Shown: positions 1-5,431 of the stretch, one piece after another
Position numbering within the stretch: the stretch's first letter is position 1
Layout of the letters: the number at the start of each line of letters is the position of its first letter
Position numbers and translations under genes: made by a program
Notes under the pieces: model-generated
Database searches by the model: none
What the model was told of the DNA's origin: nothing
The model's input: the letters and a program-made list of their open reading frames with translations, nothing else
Origin: Betaproteobacteria bacterium
GTDB taxonomy: Bacteria; Pseudomonadota; Gammaproteobacteria; Burkholderiales; SG8-39
Assembly (NCBI GenBank): GCA_012274205.1
Contig: JAAOZY010000470.1
Span: 1 to 5,431 of the forward strand
Reading direction: 5' to 3'
Length of the DNA: 5,431 bases

Positions 1-1625
1 CCCAGGGCCTGTGGATGGGCGCGGAAGCGATGCGCCGGGCGATGCAGGTCGATCTGGAGAGCACGAGCGCGCAGCAATTCTTTACGCTGCCGATCATCTG
101 GAAAGGCCAGCTCGTCGGCGTGGTGTGCCTGGGCTACCCGGCGCCCGCTGCGCTGGGCGACGAGGACATTGCCCACATTCGCGACTATGCGGACCGGGTG
201 GGCGTGGCGCTTTCCACTGCGACCCGGGAAGGGCAGCTGTACCACCAGGCCCGCACCGACACGCTGACCGGATTGCCGAACCGTTTCTTCTTCATGGATC
301 GGCTGCAGCAGGACATCGTCCAGGCAGAACGGGAGGAGCGAAAGCTGGCGCTTCTGTTTATCGATCTCGATCGCTTCAAAGGCATCAACGACAGCCTCGG
401 ACATGCCGCCGGGGATGAATTGCTGCGTCAGGTCGCGGCCCGCCTGCGTCAGGGCACGCGCGAAGGCGACACGGTGGCGCGCCTCGGAGGCGACGAATTC
501 ACCATCCTCATCAACGCGCTCGGTTCCGCCAAGGCGGCCGGCAGCGCTGCCGAGCACGTGATTGCGGTCCTGAGTCGGCCGTTTATCGTCGAAAACGTGG
601 AGAACGTCGTGAGCGCGAGCATCGGCATTGCGGTATATCCGTCCGACGGCGGCGATGCCGAGCTGTTGATGCGCGAAGCCGACACGGCCATGTACCGCGC
701 CAAGGCTGGCGGCCGCGGCCATTATGTATTCTTCGAGGAAGCGATGAACGCCGAGGTGGTCAGGCGCAGCTCGATGGAGCGCGAACTGAGGCGTGCGATT
801 TCCGAGCGGCAGTTCATTCTGCACTATCAGCCGCAAGTCGATCCGCACGCCGGCCGGATTCGCGGCGTCGAAGCGCTTGTGCGCTGGCAACATCCCGAGC
901 AAGGCATGATCGCTCCGGGCCATTTCATCGGCATCGCAGAGGAGACTGGATTGATACCTGTGATTGGTGAGCTCGTCCTTGTCGAGGCCTGCAAGCAGTT
1001 CAGCGCCTGGCGAAATAATGGGCTCGAACTGGAGTATGTATCAGTCAACGTGTCGGCGCGACAATTCCGCCTGCCGAATTTCGTCCAGACGGTGGAAGCA
1101 GCCCTGCGCAACAACGCGATGCCGGCGGAATGCCTTGAACTGGAAATTACGGAGAGCGTTCTGCTGGACGACACCGGGGAAGTCATGGAAATGCTGGCGC
1201 GGTTGAAGGGCTTTGGCGTGAAGATCGCGATCGACGATTTCGGAACAGGATATTCCTCCCTCGGCTATCTCGAGCGCCTGCCGTTCGACACCCTGAAAAT
1301 CGATATATCGTTTGTGCGCAATATTCGCGAAAATGGCGCAGGGGGTGCGATCGCGGCGATGATTACGGCGATGGCTCACAGCCTGGGCAAGAGCGTTGTC
1401 GCCGAAGGCGTGGAAACGCAGGCGCAACTTGATTTCCTGCGCAATCTGGACTGCGAACTGATTCAGGGTTTTTTCTACAGCCGCCCGTTGAGCGCGCAGG
1501 AGCTGGTGGCGCTTGTGACCCGCGGCCTTCCGCACTGGCCCGCTTCGCCCTCAGCAGTAGCCGAGTGCGCCGATCCGTATCCTGCAGGTGGCGCGAATGC
1601 GGACGAGCGAGTCCGCGGCTCATAG
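1..1625 (+). CDS. GAF(partial)-GGDEF-EAL bifunctional c-di-GMP cyclase/phosphodiesterase, 5' end missing
   Basis: A signalling enzyme predicted to make cyclic di-GMP from GTP (GGDEF) and/or hydrolyse it to pGpG (EAL). The frame is open to the left edge (codons from base 3), so the true start is outside the window; the ATG at 15 is internal. Numbering residues from that ATG, about 20-75 look like the end of a GAF sensor domain, followed by the TDTLTGLPNR linker at 81-90. The GGDEF domain spans about 80-242, with metal-binding D117 in FIDLD, substrate residues N125 and D134, and an unaltered GGDEF at 158-162. An RxxD inhibitory site (R149 to D152) lies exactly five residues upstream. The EAL domain spans about 255-502, with EAL at 286-288, N345 in NVSAR, E377 in the ELEITES segment, DD at 407-408 in the DDFGTG loop, K428, E464/E467 in AEGVET, and Q484. 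All the usual catalytic and metal positions are present, so either activity is possible. No membrane segment is visible in this part. A low-complexity Ala/Pro tail follows residue 505. Which activity dominates, and what the GAF senses, cannot be read from here. Confidence 0.95.
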   Translation, partial: QGLWMGAEAMRRAMQVDLESTSAQQFFTLPIIWKGQLVGVVCLGYPAPAALGDEDIAHIRDYADRVGVALSTATREGQLYHQARTDTLTGLPNRFFFMDRLQQDIVQAEREERKLALLFIDLDRFKGINDSLGHAAGDELLRQVAARLRQGTREGDTVARLGGDEFTILINALGSAKAAGSAAEHVIAVLSRPFIVENVENVVSASIGIAVYPSDGGDAELLMREADTAMYRAKAGGRGHYVFFEEAMNAEVVRRSSMERELRRAISERQFILHYQPQVDPHAGRIRGVEALVRWQHPEQGMIAPGHFIGIAEETGLIPVIGELVLVEACKQFSAWRNNGLELEYVSVNVSARQFRLPNFVQTVEAALRNNAMPAECLELEITESVLLDDTGEVMEMLARLKGFGVKIAIDDFGTGYSSLGYLERLPFDTLKIDISFVRNIRENGAGGAIAAMITAMAHSLGKSVVAEGVETQAQLDFLRNLDCELIQGFFYSRPLSAQELVALVTRGLPHWPASPSAVAECADPYPAGGANADERVRGS

Positions 1626-1698
1626 CGTGGCGTCGGTGTCAGGCTCGAACGGCCATTAGATCGGCGACGGACTTCGGCGGCGTCGTTCCGGGGCCCGC

Positions 1699-1722
1699 TG
1701 GCGCCGGCCTCGCGCGGCGCCA
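1699..1722. repeat. GC-rich inverted repeat, possible terminator of the GGDEF-EAL gene
   Basis: Eight-base arms TGGCGCCG (1699-1706) and CGGCGCCA (1715-1722) are perfect complements around an eight-base loop. The hairpin lies about 75 bases after the stop of the c-di-GMP gene and about 50 bases before the next start codon. A short pyrimidine run (CTTTC, 1726-1730) follows, but there is no real U-tract, so Rho-independent termination is only possible. It could also be a protein-binding palindrome. Confidence 0.35.
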
Positions 1723-1762
1723 CCGCTTTCATTATGATGGCGGCCTCGGATACATCGGCACA

Positions 1763-1767
1763 GGGAG
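1763..1767 (+). promoter_or_regulatory. Shine-Dalgarno site of the aldehyde dehydrogenase remnant
   Basis: GGGAG sits six bases before the ATG at 1774. This supports that ATG as the authentic start of the original gene, and shows that the 5' end of the broken gene is preserved with its translation signal. Confidence 0.6.
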
Positions 1768-1773
1768 CAGCGC

Positions 1774-2037
1774 ATGGGCAGCAGCAAACCGGGGACGACG
1801 CAGCAGTCTGCGCGGTTCCTCAATTTCATCGGCGGCGAATTCCTCGCCGCAAGCTCGGGCAAGACCTTCGAAAACCGCTCGCCGGTGGACGGACGCCTGC
1901 TGGGCCTGGTGTCCGAGGCCGGGGAAGCCGAGGTCGATGCGGCGCTGTCCGGTGCGCTAATGAGCGATCTGTCGCGATCTATCAGGGGAAGCTTGGTCCG
2001 AGCGTTACAGCGTGATCTGCGCGCCCGCCGTATTTAG
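1774..2037 (+). pseudogene. 5' fragment of an NAD(P)-dependent aldehyde dehydrogenase (2-hydroxymuconic semialdehyde dehydrogenase-like), truncated
   Basis: The first ~62 residues match the N-terminus of the aldehyde dehydrogenase superfamily: FIGGEF at 18-23, then SGKTFENRSPVDGRLLG at 28-44, and the helix SEAGEAEVDAAL at 47-58. The spacing and wording resemble semialdehyde dehydrogenases of meta-cleavage pathways (DmpC/XylG type), but so short a piece cannot fix the substrate. Full-length family members are about 480-500 residues; here only 87 codons remain. The expected continuation (an Ala-rich helix, then a Trp-containing segment) is absent in all three frames after about base 1957. From codon 62 (CTA, rare in such high-GC DNA) the frame reads unrelated sequence to a TAG at 2035-2037 and overlaps the 3' end of the convergent metallo-hydrolase gene by 33 bases. 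The NAD-binding fold, catalytic Cys and Glu are all lost, so no enzyme activity is expected. The intact start and ribosome site suggest a recent deletion or rearrangement. An assembly join would look the same. Confidence 0.75.
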
Positions 2038-2958
2038 CAGAAACGCTTCGGGCATCGCCTGCTGTACAGCGGCAAGGGTTCTGAATCCGCTGCAGTGCAT
2101 GGGCGATACCACCGTCGGATTCAAGCCCTTGAGTTCCTCGATGGTCATGGTGCACTTGTCTGCCGGAATGCCTGGAAAACCCAGGTGAAAGCCTCCAAGA
2201 AGCGCATAGATCTTTTCTTCGCCGGTGATTTTGCGGGCATGATGAATGGTATTGATCACACCGGCGTGGGCGCAGCCGGTGATCACCAGCAAACCCTTGT
2301 CCTTGATATTTACTATCAAGGCCATGTCATCGACGGTCGCATCCTCTTCGAACCGGCCATCGCGCAGACACCACAGGCTGGAAGCTGTTCCGGCCGCCGG
2401 ACCCGGCGGTTCGAAGGCGACCTCGAAGGGAATTTCGCCAGTGGTGGTCGCCGCAGGACAGACTGGTACCGGGTCACGTGCCAACACCAGGCGCGCTCCG
2501 GCCGCCTCGATCTCGTCCCGGCGCAGCGATTGGTTGTAGTACGGGATCACCATGCCGTTGCCCGCCTTGACGTGGCGGATCAAAAAGGCATCCGGGTGGA
2601 GCGTGACCGTCAAGGGGTAGTCCCGGGCTTTCAGCAATCCCAGCAGCCCGCCGTAATGGTCCGGGTGTCCGTGACTGAGCACGACGTGGTCGATCTCGTT
2701 GGGTGAAATGCCCAAAGCCGACATATTGTGCAGTATGACGGTATCGGTGAGGCCGGTGTCCAGCAGAATGCGATAGCGCTTGCCGCCGAAATAGACATCC
2801 ACCAGCATGGCAAGCCCGTTTTCCGCGAGAATCTTCTGGTTGCGCAGGTCGAAATGATAGGCCAGTCCCGGCCGCTTCACGGTGTCGGTGTCCGGAATGA
2901 GCATGTCGACATAGTTTTCGACCAGGGTGGTGATGACCACTTTGTCAGCAGCATGCAT
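2005..2958 (-). CDS. metallo-beta-lactamase-fold hydrolase, COG1237 type
   Basis: A 317-residue metallo-beta-lactamase-fold protein of the group often annotated as 7,8-dihydropterin-6-methyl-4-(beta-D-ribofuranosyl)-aminobenzene-5'-phosphate synthase-like (COG1237). That name comes from archaeal relatives and should not be taken as the function here. Visible signatures: LLDTG at 65-69; the metal-binding motif HGHPDH at 96-101 (H96, H98, D100, H101); a third-metal-ligand motif TGCAH with H231; GGFHLG with H258; and PMHCSG with H288 near the C-terminus. Length is normal for the family and no signal peptide is apparent, so it is probably cytoplasmic. The ATG at 2958 is preceded by AAGGAG at a seven-base spacing, which fixes the start. 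It is the last gene of the minus-strand operon, 41 bases after the GlcG/HbpS gene. Its 3' end is overlapped by the broken aldehyde dehydrogenase frame. No convincing hairpin terminator is seen in the 45 bases after its stop. Its substrate is unknown. Confidence 0.88.
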   Translation of the reverse strand: MHAADKVVITTLVENYVDMLIPDTDTVKRPGLAYHFDLRNQKILAENGLAMLVDVYFGGKRYRILLDTGLTDTVILHNMSALGISPNEIDHVVLSHGHPDHYGGLLGLLKARDYPLTVTLHPDAFLIRHVKAGNGMVIPYYNQSLRRDEIEAAGARLVLARDPVPVCPAATTTGEIPFEVAFEPPGPAAGTASSLWCLRDGRFEEDATVDDMALIVNIKDKGLLVITGCAHAGVINTIHHARKITGEEKIYALLGGFHLGFPGIPADKCTMTIEELKGLNPTVVSPMHCSGFRTLAAVQQAMPEAFLLNTAGAQITL

Positions 2959-2965
2959 GAGGAGG

Positions 2966-2971
2966 CTCCTT
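2966..2971 (-). promoter_or_regulatory. Shine-Dalgarno site of the metallo-hydrolase gene
   Basis: On the minus strand AAGGAG lies seven bases before the ATG at 2958. It is a near-consensus site within the 41-base gap after the preceding gene, so this gene has independent, strong translation initiation. Confidence 0.75.
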
Positions 2972-2999
2972 GTTGGATAGACTTGGATTGATCAGTTTC

Positions 3000-3440
3000 T
3001 CAGCTTTTACGCCCGGTATCGGGAGTCATGCCTGCGGACTCGACCCCGTACACTGCGCAGATTTCGTCGTTATCGGAGGTGTCGCCGCTGATGCCGACCG
3101 AACCGATCACCCGCCCCTCGCCGTTCCTGATGAGCACGCCGCCCGCGAGCGGCACCATGCGGCCATCGGACATCGCATTCAAGGCAGTGAAAAAAATCGG
3201 CATCTGTTCCGCGCGCCGCGCCAATTCCCGGCCACCGAAGCCCATGCCCAGAACACCCCATGCCTTGCCCATGGCAATCTCCGGGCGCAGCAAGCTTGCG
3301 TTGTCTTCGCGCTTGAGCACCTTGGTATGGCCGCCGGCATCGAGCACGGCCACGGTCATCGGCGCGAATTTCAGTTCGCGGGCTTTTTGCAGAGCCTTGT
3401 CTGCGATCAGATTGGCTTGTTCGAGCAGGAGTGAATTCAC
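3000..3440 (-). CDS. GlcG/HbpS family (COG3193) heme-binding-like small protein
   Basis: A 146-residue single-domain protein of the GlcG/HbpS family (also related to the PduO C-terminal domain), about the usual family length. Family signatures: the hydrophobic strand and turn MTVAVLDAGGH at 28-38; a conserved helix with EIAMGKAWG at 54-62; PIFFTAL at 81-87; the glycine-rich stretch PLAGGVLIRNGEGRVIG at 97-113; and GSVGISGDTSDNDEICA at 113-129. Some members bind heme (Streptomyces HbpS) and GlcG is encoded with glycolate oxidase, but most members, including those beside TRAP and catabolic genes, have no proven function. There is no signal peptide, so it is probably cytoplasmic. The start is GTG (3438-3440), supported by AAGGA seven bases upstream. 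The gene begins only 12 bases after the stop of the dehydrogenase, so the two are probably translationally linked. Heme binding is not shown by the sequence. Confidence 0.88.
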   Translation of the reverse strand: MNSLLLEQANLIADKALQKARELKFAPMTVAVLDAGGHTKVLKREDNASLLRPEIAMGKAWGVLGMGFGGRELARRAEQMPIFFTALNAMSDGRMVPLAGGVLIRNGEGRVIGSVGISGDTSDNDEICAVYGVESAGMTPDTGRKS

Positions 3441-3447
3441 GTAGGTG

Positions 3448-3452
3448 TCCTT
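3448..3452 (-). promoter_or_regulatory. Shine-Dalgarno site that decides the GTG start of the GlcG/HbpS gene
   Basis: On the minus strand AAGGA follows directly after the TAA stop of the upstream dehydrogenase and lies seven bases before the GTG at 3440. No nearer ATG in frame has such a site, so it selects the GTG. Its contact with the preceding stop codon suits translational coupling. Confidence 0.7.
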
Positions 3453-4361
3453 TTATTTCGACGGAGATACGGACAAGTCGCGCCGCAGGCGCGCCATTTC
3501 TTCGAGGACGGCGCAGACGGCAGCCGTATCTTCGCCCCCTCTTCCTTGCGCCATCGCGGCGCTGTAATAGGCCGCGGACGCCGCAAGCAGCGGCGTCGGG
3601 CAATCGAGGCGCGCAGCAAACTCGGCGATGATCTTCATGTCCTTCTGCCAGATCTCGACCTTCATCGTCGCCGGTTCGTATTCGCCGCGCACCATCATCG
3701 GCCCGCGCACCTGGAACATGCGCGAACTGCCGGCGCCGTCACCGACCACGTCGTAGATCATCTGCGGATCCAGTCCGGCCTTCATCCCGAGCACGAAGGC
3801 CTCCGCGGTGGAGAGGTTGTGGATCGCGACCAGGAGGTTGGCGACGAACTTCATCTTGCTGCCGTTGCCGAATTCGCCCAGATAGTGCTGCGACCGCGCA
3901 AAACCCGCGAACACCGGCGCGCAGCGCGCGCAGGCCGCGGCATCGCCGCTGGCGTATACGGACAGATCCTTCGACACGGCCTGGGCGCCGGTGCCGCTCA
4001 AGGGGCAGTCGAGCACGGTAATGCTTGGTCCGCACAGGTCGCGGATGCGCAGCTTGTCTTCTATGGGAAAGGTGCTGGCCTCGACCAGTACCAGGCGCGA
4101 TCGGCCCGAGGCCAGCATCCCGTCGGCCGCGCTTACGCAGTGATCCAGCGCTGTGACGCTGGGCAAGACGCTGATGACGACATCGGCCTGCTGTGCCACC
4201 TCGCGCGGCGAGAGCGCCGGCGTGCCGCCGGCTTGCGCGAACGCGTCGATGCGCTCGGCCGCAACGTCGAAGCCGACTACCCTGAAACCAGCCTGGATCA
4301 GGTTCGCCGACATGGCCGACCCCATGATGCCCAGGCCCAGCATGCCAACACTGGAATTCAT
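3453..4361 (-). CDS. NAD(P)-dependent beta-hydroxyacid dehydrogenase (3-hydroxyisobutyrate dehydrogenase / tartronate semialdehyde reductase family)
   Basis: A 302-residue cytoplasmic oxidoreductase that interconverts a beta-hydroxyacid and its semialdehyde. The N-terminal Rossmann domain (about 1-165) carries the GxGxxG nucleotide motif GLGIMG at 9-14. It also has VISVLPS at 62-68, an ST pair at 96-97, and the substrate-loop motif DCPLSGTGAQA at 118-128. The all-helical C-terminal domain (about 166-295) has the catalytic-lysine motif GNGSKMKFVAN, with K171 and N175, and the KDM motif at 240-242. D32 at the end of beta-2 (FDVA, 31-34) hints at NAD rather than NADP, but this is inference. Two motif positions differ from the textbook form: T124 for Gly in SGG, and A174 for the first Asn of KxxNN. 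The ATG at 4373 also opens the frame, but it lacks a ribosome site. GGAGA precedes the ATG at 4361 with proper spacing, and this start places the Rossmann motif at the usual distance. It lies 27 bases after the TRAP permease stop. Hydroxyisobutyrate, tartronate semialdehyde or another substrate cannot be told apart. Confidence 0.92.
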   Translation of the reverse strand: MNSSVGMLGLGIMGSAMSANLIQAGFRVVGFDVAAERIDAFAQAGGTPALSPREVAQQADVVISVLPSVTALDHCVSAADGMLASGRSRLVLVEASTFPIEDKLRIRDLCGPSITVLDCPLSGTGAQAVSKDLSVYASGDAAACARCAPVFAGFARSQHYLGEFGNGSKMKFVANLLVAIHNLSTAEAFVLGMKAGLDPQMIYDVVGDGAGSSRMFQVRGPMMVRGEYEPATMKVEIWQKDMKIIAEFAARLDCPTPLLAASAAYYSAAMAQGRGGEDTAAVCAVLEEMARLRRDLSVSPSK

Positions 4362-4366
4362 TTTGT

Positions 4367-4371
4367 TCTCC
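4367..4371 (-). promoter_or_regulatory. Shine-Dalgarno site that decides the dehydrogenase start
   Basis: On the minus strand GGAGA lies five bases before the ATG at 4361 (GGAG core, six-base spacing). It falls within the first codons of the longer reading from the ATG at 4373, which has no good site of its own, so the shorter start is preferred. Confidence 0.6.
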
Positions 4372-4388
4372 ATGGAAAACGCCCCACG

Positions 4389-5431
4389 CTACATAATTAC
4401 GGACGGCAGCCAGGTGCTCAGCGGCGGATAGGCGATGATGATCATCAGCGCGAGCGCGAGCATGAACAGGAACGGGATGGAGCCGACGAATATGTCTTCG
4501 ATCTTGACCGAACCGCCCAGGGACGATTTCATCGCGAACACCACCATGCCGAAAGGCGGCGTGAGCAAGCCGATCTCGATGGCGACGATGCTGACCATGC
4601 CGAACCAGATCGGGTCGTAGCCGAGTTTCACCGCCACCGGGAACATGATCGGAATGGTCAGGAGCAGAATCGAAACCGAGTCGATGATCATCCCGAGCAG
4701 CAGGAACACGACGATGAACATGGCGATGATCACCATCGGCGGCACCGGCAGCGCGGCGGCCCATGCGCTCATTTTGGACGCGAGGCCGGAAATCGTGAGC
4801 ATGCGGCTGTACATCTGCGCCGCGATCAACAGCAGGAAGATGCTCGCCGTGGTGCGCCCGATTTCACCCAACAGGGCGACCAGATTGTGCCAACTGAGCT
4901 TGCGGTTGACGATCACCAGCACCATGGCGCCGGCGGCGCCGATGCCACCCGCCTCGGTCGGGGTGAAAAAGCCGCCGTAAATGCCGCCCAGCACCAGGCC
5001 GATCAGCAGGATCACGCCCCAGGGCTTGAGCGCCGCGCGCAGCGCGGAACGCGCATCCAGCCGCTCCATTTTTTCCATCTGCCCGCCCAGCCTCGGGCTG
5101 AAATACACCATCAGCCAGATGCCCAGGGACAGAATCGCGGTGACCAGCAGACCGGGACCGACGCCGGCGGCGAACAGGCGCCCGATCGACTGCTCGGTCA
5201 GCACGCCATAGACGATCATCAGTATCGACGGTGGAATCAGCATGCCGAGGATCGCGCTGCCGGCGACAATGCCGTAGCTGAACTTGCGGTCGTAATTCAG
5301 CCGCTCCATTTCCGGAATCGCCAGCTTGGAGAACACCGCCGCCGAGGCGACCGACACGCCGGTGATCGCGGCGAACACCGCATTGGCGATGACCGTGGCG
5401 ATGCCGATGCCGCCGCGGATGCGTCCGAACA
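4389..5431 (-). CDS. dctM: TRAP transporter large permease subunit (DctM family), 5' end missing
   Basis: The large membrane subunit of a tripartite ATP-independent periplasmic transporter, which uses an ion gradient to import an organic acid delivered by a periplasmic binding protein. The frame is open through the right edge (residues FGRIRGGIGIATVIANA precede the GTG at 5378), so that GTG is internal and the gene begins outside the window. About 346 of the usual ~430 residues are visible. Counting from that GTG, family signatures are: FAAITGVSVASAAV at 2-15; the SAILGMLIPPSILMIVYGVL region at about 41-60; GGIYGGFFTPTEAGGIGAAG at about 126-145; LLLGMIIDSVSILLLTIPIM about 226-245; and EIGLLTPPFGMVVFAMKSSL about 267-286. 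Roughly ten hydrophobic membrane segments can be seen. The last helix ends just before the TAG at 4389. The small permease (DctQ) and binding protein (DctP) should lie upstream, beyond the window. It heads the visible part of the operon. The substrate cannot be predicted from this subunit. Confidence 0.95.
   Translation of the reverse strand, partial: FGRIRGGIGIATVIANAVFAAITGVSVASAAVFSKLAIPEMERLNYDRKFSYGIVAGSAILGMLIPPSILMIVYGVLTEQSIGRLFAAGVGPGLLVTAILSLGIWLMVYFSPRLGGQMEKMERLDARSALRAALKPWGVILLIGLVLGGIYGGFFTPTEAGGIGAAGAMVLVIVNRKLSWHNLVALLGEIGRTTASIFLLLIAAQMYSRMLTISGLASKMSAWAAALPVPPMVIIAMFIVVFLLLGMIIDSVSILLLTIPIMFPVAVKLGYDPIWFGMVSIVAIEIGLLTPPFGMVVFAMKSSLGGSVKIEDIFVGSIPFLFMLALALMIIIAYPPLSTWLPSVIM

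Noticed and set aside
1733..1738. TATGAT as a sigma-70 -10 box for the aldehyde dehydrogenase remnant
   Set aside because: Five of six bases match, and the distance to the start is plausible, but the region 17 bases upstream is GC-rich with no -35-like hexamer, so support is too weak.
1565..1960. 131-codon plus-strand frame across the gap after the c-di-GMP gene
   Set aside because: Its composition is Arg/Ala/Trp-rich and it overlaps the aldehyde dehydrogenase start in another frame, with no domain match.
2095..2706. 203-codon plus-strand open frame antisense to the metallo-hydrolase gene
   Set aside because: It reads the complement of a gene with clear family motifs, shows no recognisable domain and has no convincing ribosome site; long antisense frames are common in high-GC DNA.
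3070..3603. 177-codon minus-strand frame over the GlcG/HbpS gene and the dehydrogenase 3' end
   Set aside because: It is out of frame with both real genes and has an Arg-rich, featureless composition.
4362..4373. Longer dehydrogenase start at the ATG at 4373
   Set aside because: There is no Shine-Dalgarno before it, whereas GGAGA precedes the ATG at 4361 and the Rossmann motif then sits at the usual distance from the N-terminus.
3739..4764. 341-codon minus-strand frame covering parts of the dehydrogenase and the TRAP permease
   Set aside because: It crosses two well-supported genes in another frame, and its product is rich in Arg, His and Gly with no family resemblance: a shadow frame.
1..5431. 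CRISPR array, tRNA, transposase or phage genes
   Set aside because: No regularly spaced repeats, cloverleaf-like segments or transposase/integrase motifs were seen on either strand.

Overview
The window reads as high-GC proteobacterial chromosome. A Betaproteobacterium of the Burkholderiales or Rhodocyclales type is my best guess, from base composition, the strong G/C preference at third codon positions, and the mixture of c-di-GMP signalling, TRAP transport and a ring-cleavage-type aldehyde dehydrogenase remnant. The genus cannot be fixed from the sequence alone. No tRNA, rRNA, CRISPR array or recognisable transposase is present.

Layout, left to right. (1) Bases 1-1625, plus strand: the 3' part of a large c-di-GMP turnover gene (end of a GAF-like domain, then GGDEF, then EAL). 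Both catalytic domains and the GGDEF inhibitory site look intact. (2) Bases 1626-1773: a non-coding gap with a GC-rich inverted repeat at 1699-1722. (3) Bases 1774-2037, plus strand: the first ~62 codons of an aldehyde dehydrogenase with its own ribosome binding site. Homology ends abruptly near base 1957 and the frame then runs into unrelated sequence, so this is a decapitated gene remnant. (4) Bases 2005-5431, minus strand: four closely spaced genes read right to left. These are a TRAP transporter large permease DctM (its 5' end lies off the window), a beta-hydroxyacid dehydrogenase of the 3-hydroxyisobutyrate dehydrogenase family, a small GlcG/HbpS-family protein, and a COG1237-type metallo-beta-lactamase-fold protein. 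Gaps of 27, 12 and 41 bases, with a clear Shine-Dalgarno before each downstream gene, support a single operon.

How the genes may work together. The minus-strand set looks like an uptake-and-catabolism unit. The TRAP system would import an organic acid and the dehydrogenase would oxidise or reduce a hydroxyacid or semialdehyde intermediate. The GlcG/HbpS and metallo-hydrolase proteins would have accessory or as yet unknown catalytic roles. The substrate is not readable from the sequence. The two plus-strand loci are not obviously related to it. The most notable structural point is the rearrangement scar at about 1955-2005, where a broken aldehyde dehydrogenase meets the 3' end of the convergent operon.
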